Shown here piece after piece: positions 58,101-64,000 of a DNA stretch of 64,000 bases. Made by a program: the position numbers and the translations under genes. The DNA is from Pseudoxanthomonas sp. CF385. Lineage in GTDB: Bacteria; Pseudomonadota; Gammaproteobacteria; Xanthomonadales; Xanthomonadaceae. A model generated the notes under the pieces. The model was not told where the DNA came from. It saw nothing but the letters and a program-made list of their open reading frames with translations, and did not search any database. How positions within the stretch are numbered: position 1 is the first letter of the stretch; each line of letters opens with the position of its first letter. The stretch covers positions 1 to 64,000 of the forward strand of contig NZ_FNKZ01000002.1 of assembly GCF_900104255.1 (NCBI RefSeq), read 5' to 3'.

Positions 58101-60876
58101 GCCAGAGCGTGCGCAGGATGGCGCCGCTCGCGAGCCAGGCTTCGTGGGCAAGACACGCTACGTTGAGCGCGGCGCGCTGCAAGGACCTTGCGGTGGCGCG
58201 GCCCACCTGCACCCAGTGCGTCTCCGCCGGCGTATCTTCCGGCAGGGTCATCCCGTCCTTCAGCGCGGAGACGAGGACCGGCAGGAACCACAGCGTCAGT
58301 ACGATCAGTGTCCAGGCCAGCGGCCGCGGTGCATGCAGCCATCCGATGACGAACAACGCCAGCGCCGCCATCGGCACCAGACTGCGACGGAGATTGTCCA
58401 GCAGCTTGCCGCGCGAGAGCCAGCTCAGTGGATTGCGCTCCCACACACCAGTGGCATTCGGTACGCGCGGCAGCAACCACGGCAACAGTTGCCAGTCGCC
58501 GCGCGTCCACCGCGTCCGTCGCTTGGTGTCAGCGGAATAGCGATCCGGATAATCCTCGTAGAGCCGCACATCGCTGACCAGGCCCGCGCGTGCGAAGCAG
58601 CCTTCGAGAAGGTCGTGGCTGAGGATCCGGTTCTCCGGCAGGCGCCCCGCCAGTACCCGTTCGAACGCGGCGACGTCGTAGATGCCCTTGCCCACGAACG
58701 AGCCTTCACCGAACAGGTCCTGATAGACATCCGATACCGTGCGTGTGTACGGATCGATGCCCGGCTCGCTCCCGAAGACCTTCGCGAAGCGGGAAGGCCT
58801 TCGGCCACCGAGACTGCTGCCGACGCTCGGCTGGAGGATGCCGTAACCGCGGATCACCACGTCGCGCCGCGGATCGACGACCGGCTGGTTGAGCGGGTGG
58901 GCAAGCGTGGCGACGAACTCTCTGGCCGCGTCCCGCGGCAGCCGGGTGTCCGTATCGAGGGTAATGACGTATTTCGCATGCCGCAGCGCCGAGACATCGC
59001 CGACCATGCGCATGAAGGGCGCATGCTCTCCGTCCAGGATGAGCGCATTGAGCGCCGACAGCTTTCCACGCTTGCGCTCGTATCCCATCCAGGCGCCCTC
59101 TGCTGCGTTCCATTGCCGGGGCCGGTGCAACAGGAAGAAGCGGTCCAGCTTTTCCGGCGCGTAGCGCCGGTTGAGCCGTTCGATGTGGGCCGCCGCGTAC
59201 GCGAGCAGTTCCTCGTCTTCGGGAAGCGACGCGCTCGGGGCATCCAGGAAATCCGTGAGCAGGACGAATCTGAGTTGCGCATCCCGATTGGCCAGGAAAC
59301 GCACCTCCATCCCTTCGACCAGGCCATCGATGCCACGGATGCTCGAAAGCAGGGTCGGCACGGCGACCACGGATCGAGAAGCCTCTGGAATTCCGGTACT
59401 GAAATCCATGCGTGGCAGCGGACGGGGCGAGATAAGCAGCGTCGCGAGCCAATTGACCAGCGCGATACCCAGCTCACTGAAGATCAGGATCGAGAGGCCG
59501 ACAACGATCCACAGCGGAACATCGCCGTACCCGCTGGATATGAGACCCCAGGTCGCAACCGCGATGATCGCAGCGATCGGAAACAGGTACGCCAGCAGTG
59601 GATAACGTTGCGGGCGTAGCCGGGCACGGCGATAGCCGGGCGCCGCACGTGCCACGACGTCCAGCGTGCGATCCAGCCCGGCATTCAGCAGCCAGTAGCC
59701 CACGTGTGCGCTCTGCTGGCGCGGAACCTCCGATGCGGCGTGATCGCGCGCCAGCGTGACGGCGACACCTGCGACCTCGTCCTCCGACGCCCCGCTGGAG
59801 CGTGCGATCTTCTCGATCACATGTCGATAGGCGTCGCGGGTGCCGAAGTCCATCTGACCGTAGATGCCCGCAGGATCCTCCCGCAGGCGTCTGTCGACCA
59901 CACTCATGTCTTCCACGAAGCCTTTCCAGTCCATCGTCGCCAAGAAGCGCAGGCTGCCGATGCTGTTGCCGATGGAGACCTGGTCGGTCGCTTGCTGTTG
60001 GCTTTCGGCATTGACGAGCTCGTCGATCCGATAGCCGGCAGCGGCCACCCATTGATCCAGCCACGCGCTCGGCAATGCCAACGGTCCCGTGCGACCATCC
60101 AGCCGGCGCGTCAGTTCCGAGACGAACGCGCCCGTCAACGGCGGCGTGGAGCGCGCCATATCCGCCACGGTGAGCACCACGTCACCCGGCGCTTCGATGG
60201 CGGCGCGGTTCAGCGTCCGCGCCCATGTGTTGGCCAAGCGGCGATCTGCACCGTCGCTCATCACCTGCGCCGCCATGCGACGCAGGTTTTCCAACAATGC
60301 CAGGCGCAGCATGATGGGAACGGCCCAAAGTTCGCCCATCTTGAGCGGCGCAACCGTCTGGTAGGCGGCAATGAAGCGACGCAGGGTCTCTCCGTCGATA
60401 CGACCGTCCCCGTGAGATACCGCCTCGATCGTCAGCGCGTACACCCGCGGCAGTCCGCGCAGCGGGCCGTGCGACAGCGAAGGCAATTGCCGACTGTAGC
60501 CCTTGGGCAGATGGCGCCGCGCCAGCTGGATCTGCTCTTCGATGATGTGGTAGTTGTCCAACAACCACTCGCCGGCCGGCGAAATCCTCAGTTCCTCGCG
60601 AACCAGATCGTTAAGAAGATCGTTCGCCTCGCTCAGTACGCGCTGGTTTGACTGCAGGCGCTCAAGCAGCCGCTCTTCGGTCGGCTCCATCCGCACCTTG
60701 TGCGCATGGGCAAGCGAACGGCCATAGGCATCCATCTGCTCCACGCTGAGAAGCTGGGCTCTCAGCGGGCCCTCGCCCTTGCCAGCCGGATTGCTGAACA
60801 GACGGGTACGACGGAACTGCTTGAGCCGGCGCCGCAGGCGTAGCCAGCGTCCGAAAGCGCGCTTGAGGTTGGTCAT
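52150..60876 (-). CDS. ndvB: NdvB-type cyclic beta-glucan synthase (GT84 / GH94)
   Basis: 2908 residues, a size normal for cyclic beta-1,2-glucan synthases. The order is an N-terminal helical region and membrane helices at about 430-480. A GT84 glycosyltransferase region follows with DTDTRLP (about 637-643) and TRWTRGDWQ (about 787-795), then more membrane helices to about 1000. Next come a glycoamylase-like domain around 1290-1520 (MNYQYRAFGVPGLGLKRG near 1437), and two GH94-type beta-sandwich regions. The C-terminal GH94 alpha/alpha barrel has GDWNDGMNRVG (about 2591-2601). The enzyme builds and cyclises periplasmic glucan from UDP-glucose at the inner membrane. Such glucans act in osmotic adaptation and, in plant pathogens of this order, virulence. 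Confidence 0.94.
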   Translation of the reverse strand: MTNLKRAFGRWLRLRRRLKQFRRTRLFSNPAGKGEGPLRAQLLSVEQMDAYGRSLAHAHKVRMEPTEERLLERLQSNQRVLSEANDLLNDLVREELRISPAGEWLLDNYHIIEEQIQLARRHLPKGYSRQLPSLSHGPLRGLPRVYALTIEAVSHGDGRIDGETLRRFIAAYQTVAPLKMGELWAVPIMLRLALLENLRRMAAQVMSDGADRRLANTWARTLNRAAIEAPGDVVLTVADMARSTPPLTGAFVSELTRRLDGRTGPLALPSAWLDQWVAAAGYRIDELVNAESQQQATDQVSIGNSIGSLRFLATMDWKGFVEDMSVVDRRLREDPAGIYGQMDFGTRDAYRHVIEKIARSSGASEDEVAGVAVTLARDHAASEVPRQQSAHVGYWLLNAGLDRTLDVVARAAPGYRRARLRPQRYPLLAYLFPIAAIIAVATWGLISSGYGDVPLWIVVGLSILIFSELGIALVNWLATLLISPRPLPRMDFSTGIPEASRSVVAVPTLLSSIRGIDGLVEGMEVRFLANRDAQLRFVLLTDFLDAPSASLPEDEELLAYAAAHIERLNRRYAPEKLDRFFLLHRPRQWNAAEGAWMGYERKRGKLSALNALILDGEHAPFMRMVGDVSALRHAKYVITLDTDTRLPRDAAREFVATLAHPLNQPVVDPRRDVVIRGYGILQPSVGSSLGGRRPSRFAKVFGSEPGIDPYTRTVSDVYQDLFGEGSFVGKGIYDVAAFERVLAGRLPENRILSHDLLEGCFARAGLVSDVRLYEDYPDRYSADTKRRTRWTRGDWQLLPWLLPRVPNATGVWERNPLSWLSRGKLLDNLRRSLVPMAALALFVIGWLHAPRPLAWTLIVLTLWFLPVLVSALKDGMTLPEDTPAETHWVQVGRATARSLQRAALNVACLAHEAWLASGAILRTLWRLGVSRRHLLQWNPSSEVERSLAGDRSADWRGMLPGSVVAVAVALLLLWLRPDVLAVAGPVLLAWMWAPAVMTWLSSPPEREDAALSPSQRMFLGKLSRRTWSFFETWVNEEDHWLPPDNIQEHPSLVVARRTSPTNIGLSLLANLAAWDFGYLQAGAVAERTRNVFDTLEQLPRHRGHFLNWYDTSNLQPLPPRYVSTVDSGNLAGHLLTLRQGLLALPDAPILAPTTFSGIADTLGIVEEAAVSLPERSASIALELAAFRSCLAAVDADAVMSWDRAASALAALQTHAGNLLAAWPAPVVLEPGDRHWPQALNDACTSALAELTAFFPDGPFPRSADSPGRPIPTLRELSTAGGDPRASKLARERINELERLAHVAGQFSLMEYGFLYDRSRNLLAIGFNVDDHRLDNSFYDLLASEVRLGVFVAIAQGQLPQESWFALGRLLTEVNGTPALLSWSGSMFEYLMPQLVMPGYPDTLLDQTMHNAVEAHILHGKGLGLPWGVSESGYNAVDTRMNYQYRAFGVPGLGLKRGLSQDNVVAPYASMMALMVSPEAACENLQRLQDLGFSGRFGMYEAIDYTPSRVPPGQECVLLRSFMAHHQGMGFLSLVHLLGNEPMQRRFVADAEFQATLLLLQERIPRVGIFHPHEAETLETRTPVGEGEAVLRVLRDPEGPRPEVQLLSNGRYHGLVSHAGGGYSRHRDMATTRWREDGTTDAWGTFCYLRDVESGDFWSAAHQPTCVPVEQYEAIFSDAKAEFRGRKQGFESHLEIAISPEDDMELRRLKIANRSRRPRTIEITSYAEVVLATAASDDAHPAFSNLFVQTEIVRDKQALLCTRRPRAHDEVPPWLIHLVAVHDADVASISYETDRSKFVGRGNTTRTPKALTSEAALGDSEGSVLDPIVAIRVRVNLEPEQAVQIDMVYGVATSREASQTLIDRYRDRRLADRVFDLAWTHSQVVRRQINATVAEAQLYERLASLVVYANPHLRAPADVLRQNQRGQSGLWGHAISGDLPIVLLKVHDADNIEVVRQLVQAHAYWRLKGLHADLVIWNDSKAGYRQQLQDQILGMISADSEASILDRPGGIFVRPAQNMSQEDRTLLQAVARVLIDDREGTLAAQLGRKLPPKPLPAMLARERGADDASGTSASDAVEWQAPLDPGGGLPEAWKGDEEQREALWPFLPMEPERIFDNGIGAFTRDGREYVIVSREGMPTPAPWCNVLANEAFGCVVSESSPGYTWFENAHEYRLTPWHNDPISDLSGEAFYLRDDTSGDIWSPTPLPCRGTGDYRARHGFGYTVYEHQERGIHTELWVYVGVDEAVKYSMLRIRNLSDQTRKLSAFGYVEWVLGDLRHKSRMHVVTEVDPVSGALVAHNSFNTEFAGRTAFFDTDASGCSWTSDRIEFVGRNGGLHHPVALRRERLSGRVGVGLDPCAAIQVPMELGPGEEREVAFRLGAAKDRDSALAMARRPQGKHGAHDALDAARIHWRGLLDSIQVRTPDAAFDALANGWLLYQTLGCRYLARSGYYQSGGAFGFRDQLQDTMATIHARPDLSRKHLLTSAAHQFPQGDVMHWWHPPQGRGVRTRCSDDYLWLPLATSRYLEVTSDTTVLDEIVGFVEGREVNPDEEGYYDMPATSSLRKSLYDHCVLALQRGCSLLGERGIPLMATGDWNDGMNRVGEAGRGESVWLGFFLVDTLRRFVPVAQERGDAEVVRWCVEQADALAAALETHAWDGEWYRRAWFDDGTPIGSSSSDECRIDSISQSWSVLSGVAEASRGQRALDSLYTKLVKPEAGLVQLLDPPFDKTAHDPGYIRGYVPGVRENGGQYTHAAVWAAMAFAHAGDNARAWDLARMINPINHALDADAVHVYKAEPYVMAADVYAVPPHTGRGGWTWYTGSAGWMYRLLVESVLGLRRKGDVLTLVPCAPAHWDAFEVRYRFGSATYQINVEVGSEPGGARLILDGAAQDALEIPLVDDGKLHHAAYVT

Positions 60877-61257
60877 GACGAGCCTGTGGGGGCAGGAATG
60901 TCCTCATCCTCGCACCCGGCCCCACTCGCGAAATGTGAAGACCTGCGAGGCAGATGCCATCCGTGCCGCTGCGCGCAGCGTGAACGTCATTCCACGGAGG
61001 GCGGCAACTTGCTCAGCGTGTGGTGACCTTTACTCTGTCGGCTTCTACGGTCTTCACACCGTGTACTCGCAAGCGCTCAGGCGTGGCATGGATCGCTCGA
61101 CGCATCCGCCGGGGACGCCGGACAAGTTTGCTGCAAGGCACTGTTGAGCGACCACCGGACAGGCTGCATGATCGATGAGAGCCAGAGACGAAGATCCAGT
61201 CGAGGCTCGCTTTGGGTCGGGAACGGACCCCTGGTGTTTCCACCCTCTTGCCAGAAC
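60877..61257. other. Gene-free stretch between glucan synthase and hybrid kinase
   Basis: 381 bases between two minus-strand genes. It should contain the ndvB promoter, but I see no convincing -35/-10 pair and only a weak AGG before the ndvB ATG. Short open frames here (for example on both strands around 60980-61147) lack start signals and protein-like composition. No terminator with T-run was found after the kinase gene. Confidence 0.5.
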
Positions 61258-64000
61258 TCACTTCTCCAGCACGTCGCGCACGCGTGCCGCAAGCTCCTGA
61301 AGCGTGAAGGGCTTTCCGATCAGGTTGACGCCGGGGTCCAGCACACCGTTGTGGACGACGGCGTTGCGGCTGTAACCCGTGGTGAAAAGCACCTTCAGAT
61401 GCGGCCACCGCCTGCAGGCCTCATCCGCCAGCTTGCGTCCGTTGGTCTCCGGCATCACCACGTCCGTGAACATCAGGCTGATGGAAGGTTCTTCCTCGAG
61501 AATACGCAGGGCGGCCGCGGCGCTGTCCGCGGAGAAGACGTGGTAGCCAAGCTCGGTCAGCGCGTCGACGGAGAACTGACGCACCGCCAGCTCATCCTCG
61601 ACCACTAGAATGACCTCCTGGAGCTCGCCGCGGGGAAGCGGATGGGCGATCGTCACGACGTCGGTTCCCACGTCCGCGCCAACTTGGCGTGGCAGGTACA
61701 CCTTGACGGTGGTGCCGCTGCCGATTTCGGAGTAGATCTTCACGTGGCCGCCGGATTGCTTCACGAAGCCGTAAACCTGCGACAAGCCCAGCCCGGTGCC
61801 CCGACCGACCTCCTTTGTGGTGAAGAACGGATCGAACGCTTTCGCGATGACCTCGGCCGGCATACCGGCGCCGGTGTCGGATACCGCGATGAGCACATAC
61901 TGTCCGGGTGCGACACCAAGATTCCCTTCCGCATAACCATGATCGAGGTAGCAGTTAGCGGTCTCCACGGTCACGCGCCCGCCCTCGGGCATCGCGTCGC
62001 GCGCATTCACCGCCAGGTTGAGGATCACATTCTCCAACTGATTGGGATCGGCATGCGTCCTCCAGAGGCCGCCTGCCAGTACGGTCTCAAGCCGAACGTC
62101 ACCACCGAGCGAGTGGCTCAACAGGTCCGACATCCCTGCGACGAGCTTGTTGGCGTCCAGCGACTCGGGCTGCAATGGTTGTTGGCGCGAGAAAGCGAGC
62201 AGTCGCTGCGTGAGTTGTGCTGCACGCCGCGCTGCCTCCATCGCGATGTCCACGTAGCGCTTGGCGCGAGCGTCCTCGGGATCCAATCGCCCCGTCAGAA
62301 GATCCAGCGGACCGATGATCGCAGCCAGCATGTTGTTGAAGTCGTGCGCGATACCGCCGGTTAACTGTCCCACCGCTTCCATCTTCTGGCTCTGCCGCAG
62401 CGCATCCTCCACGCGTATGCGCTCGGCGACCTCTTCGGCGACCCGGCTTTCGAGGCGCTCGTTGAGCTCCCTGAGCTGCGTTTCGGCCGCCTTCCGCGCC
62501 GTAACATCGATCGCAACGCCGACCACGCGCGTGCAGCGATCGCGTTCGAACAGACCTCGTCCCTTGGCGGCTACCCAACGTGTCACGCCGTCCTCCTTGC
62601 CGACGGTCCGGTACTCCACGTCGTAGAGCGCCCGCTGCGCGGGGTCGGCCGCAGCGGCGAACGCCACGCTCGTTTTCTCCAGATCTTCCGGATGCAAGCC
62701 GGCGTAAAAGTCCGCCATGGAGCAGGGAACATGCGGCGAGATGCCAAACATGGCCTTCGTCCGCGCAGGCCAGATGAGCAGGTCGTTGACCAGGTCCACG
62801 TCCCAGAAGCCGATGTCGGACGCTTCCGTCGCTAACCGCAAGCGCTCCTCGCTTTCTGTCAGGGCGGCCTGGGCGGCCTTCCGTCCGGTCAGGTCGAGCA
62901 TCGCGCCGATCATGCGGATCGGCTCGCCTGCCGATCCACGCAGGACTGTCCCGCGGTCCAAGATATCGGCATAGGCGCCGTCGGCGCGCCGGAAACGATA
63001 CTCGGCCGACCATACGTCGCCGCCATGATCGATCACCGCGTGGATGCTGTCGCCGATCCTCTCCCGGTCATCGGGATGGATATTGTCCAACCACCATTGG
63101 GCGCTGCTTTCCAGTCGATCATGGCCGAACAACGTGGCCAGTGCCTCGTTCCAGATCACGTGACCGTCCGCCATGCGCCAATCCCAAATTGCATCGCTCG
63201 TGGCGAGTGCGGCGAGGCGGTAGCGCTCTTCGATCTCCCGATGGCTGGCTTCGACCGCTTTCCTGTCGGTTATATCCAACGATGCACCGATCAAACCGAC
63301 GATCTGTCCGTTCGCATCCCGGAGCGGTGCCTTTGTCGACAGCCAGAAGGCACGCTTCCCATTCGGATAGTTCACTTCCTCTTCCAACTGCTCCATCTGG
63401 CCTGACGCCATGATGCGTGCGTCGGCGGCCATGACGGCCGCAGCCTGTATCTGGTTGTCGAGCAATTCGGCATCCGTGCGTCCTAGGTACTCCTCCGGCG
63501 GCCTGCCGATCAGGTTCGTCGTACCGCGATTGCCGATCAGCAGTCGACCCTGCCGGTCCTTGGCGTACACGACACCTGGCACCGCTTCCACGAACGTATT
63601 GAGCAGGCCTTCCGCCCGATCCCGAGCCTCTTCGACGCGCCGCCTTTCACTGATGTCGATCAGCACGCCAGGGAAGCTTATGGCTGCGCCGCTCGCATCC
63701 AGATTGACCCACCCGCGCGCTTCGACCCAACGCCACGCGTCATCTCCATGCCGGGTCCTGTACTGATGAACGTACTGTCCTCCGCGCGATATCGCGTCTT
63801 GGATGGCGGCATCTAGGCTGGTTTGATCCTCCGGATGAACGGACCGGATCAGGTCCTGAAGCGTCCGGCGTCCACCGCTCGGGTCCAGACCAAAAGCCCG
63901 CTCCAGCGCCGGATCCACCGTGACGGCATCGGCCTTCACATCCCAGAACCATGTTCCGATGATGGCACCCGCCGCCAACGCCACACGGACGCGTTCGCCA
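61258..64000 (-). CDS. Multi-PAS hybrid sensor histidine kinase with C-terminal receiver (5' end outside window)
   Basis: At least 908 residues; the frame stays open to the right edge and reads GERVRVALAAGAIIGTWFWDV, a typical PAS start, so the true N-terminus lies beyond the window and the GTG at 63984 is probably internal. Visible are four PAS/PAC units, each ending in a DIxxRKAxE-like motif. Then come a coiled linker, the HisKA H-box GGIAHDFNNMLAAI (His about 547), HATPase boxes NLAVNARDAMPEGG and GLGLSQVYGFVKQSGG, and a receiver domain with Asp about 839 (LMFTDVVMPETNG). No clear membrane helix, so probably a cytoplasmic sensor. Signal and output partner unknown. Confidence 0.9.
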   Translation of the reverse strand, partial: GERVRVALAAGAIIGTWFWDVKADAVTVDPALERAFGLDPSGGRRTLQDLIRSVHPEDQTSLDAAIQDAISRGGQYVHQYRTRHGDDAWRWVEARGWVNLDASGAAISFPGVLIDISERRRVEEARDRAEGLLNTFVEAVPGVVYAKDRQGRLLIGNRGTTNLIGRPPEEYLGRTDAELLDNQIQAAAVMAADARIMASGQMEQLEEEVNYPNGKRAFWLSTKAPLRDANGQIVGLIGASLDITDRKAVEASHREIEERYRLAALATSDAIWDWRMADGHVIWNEALATLFGHDRLESSAQWWLDNIHPDDRERIGDSIHAVIDHGGDVWSAEYRFRRADGAYADILDRGTVLRGSAGEPIRMIGAMLDLTGRKAAQAALTESEERLRLATEASDIGFWDVDLVNDLLIWPARTKAMFGISPHVPCSMADFYAGLHPEDLEKTSVAFAAAADPAQRALYDVEYRTVGKEDGVTRWVAAKGRGLFERDRCTRVVGVAIDVTARKAAETQLRELNERLESRVAEEVAERIRVEDALRQSQKMEAVGQLTGGIAHDFNNMLAAIIGPLDLLTGRLDPEDARAKRYVDIAMEAARRAAQLTQRLLAFSRQQPLQPESLDANKLVAGMSDLLSHSLGGDVRLETVLAGGLWRTHADPNQLENVILNLAVNARDAMPEGGRVTVETANCYLDHGYAEGNLGVAPGQYVLIAVSDTGAGMPAEVIAKAFDPFFTTKEVGRGTGLGLSQVYGFVKQSGGHVKIYSEIGSGTTVKVYLPRQVGADVGTDVVTIAHPLPRGELQEVILVVEDELAVRQFSVDALTELGYHVFSADSAAAALRILEEEPSISLMFTDVVMPETNGRKLADEACRRWPHLKVLFTTGYSRNAVVHNGVLDPGVNLIGKPFTLQELAARVRDVLEK

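Noticed and set aside
60980..61408. Minus-strand frame of 131 codons and plus-strand 122 codons near 60779-61408
   Set aside because: They overlap the kinase 3' end or the glucan synthase 5' end, lack ribosome binding sites and have no recognisable protein features.

Overview
The window is GC-rich bacterial chromosome, almost fully coding, with the gene content and order of a member of the Lysobacterales (Xanthomonadaceae): Xanthomonas-type integron attC sites, a DUF1674-sdhCDAB-MAPEG-sdhE-ygfX-lolCD cluster, a ccmABCDEFGHI cytochrome c maturation operon, an NdvB-type cyclic glucan synthase, and several extragenic palindrome families of the kind seen in this group. A Pseudoxanthomonas- or Lysobacter-like organism is my best guess from memory. 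No phylogenetic marker in the window fixes the genus.

Layout. 1-1150: distal end of a chromosomal integron cassette array, with one well-formed attC, one half-decayed attC, one attC-like remnant and four small ORFs, closed by a hairpin terminator. 1149-7850 (minus strand): respiratory complex II operon with assembly factors at both ends, then lolCD. 7838-19920: mixed housekeeping genes (ygfZ, a UbiM-like ubiquinone hydroxylase behind an FNR-type site, FMN reductase, fused 2-oxoacid dehydrogenase E1, GST/nucleotidyltransferase/GNAT trio, glutaryl-CoA dehydrogenase, glycine-zipper proteins, tatD, tcdA, cytochrome c'-like protein). 19959-27890: cold shock protein, DUF456, outer membrane phospholipase A, ArsC-like protein, fatty acid hydroxylase, GST, class I fumarase, and an ECF41 sigma factor with its carboxymuconolactone decarboxylase partner. 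27915-37030: TRIC-like channel, LytS/LytTR two-component pair, RND pump with adaptor, ABC exporter. 37054-42254: PQQ-type sugar dehydrogenase, thioesterase, a 492-bp structured palindromic element, and the omega-amidase/methionine aminotransferase pair. 42372-49517: ccm operon, interrupted between ccmE and ccmF by two repeat elements. 49746-51841: metX-family acyltransferase, cysteine dioxygenase, tRNA-Leu(CAA). 51934-64000 (minus strand): small ORF, 2908-residue glucan synthase, and a PAS hybrid histidine kinase that runs off the right edge.

Functional themes. Aerobic energy metabolism is concentrated here: complex II with two flavoprotein assembly factors, fumarase, ubiquinone hydroxylation and cytochrome c maturation. 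Sulfur amino acid metabolism recurs: transaminase/omega-amidase for methionine salvage, a MetX-family O-acyltransferase and cysteine dioxygenase. Envelope functions recur as well: Lol lipoprotein export, phospholipase A, cyclic glucan, RND and ABC exporters, glycine-zipper proteins.

The observations most worth following are the decaying integron end, matched ECF41-type promoters in front of both the sigma factor and its partner, an FNR-type box at exact class II spacing before the UbiM-like gene, and three families of extragenic palindromes. One of these is a near-500-bp inverted repeat built from nested hairpins with a shared loop motif. Another is inserted inside the ccm operon and appears to supply the ccmF ribosome binding site. 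All functional statements are by recognition of protein families and motifs; no database search was possible.
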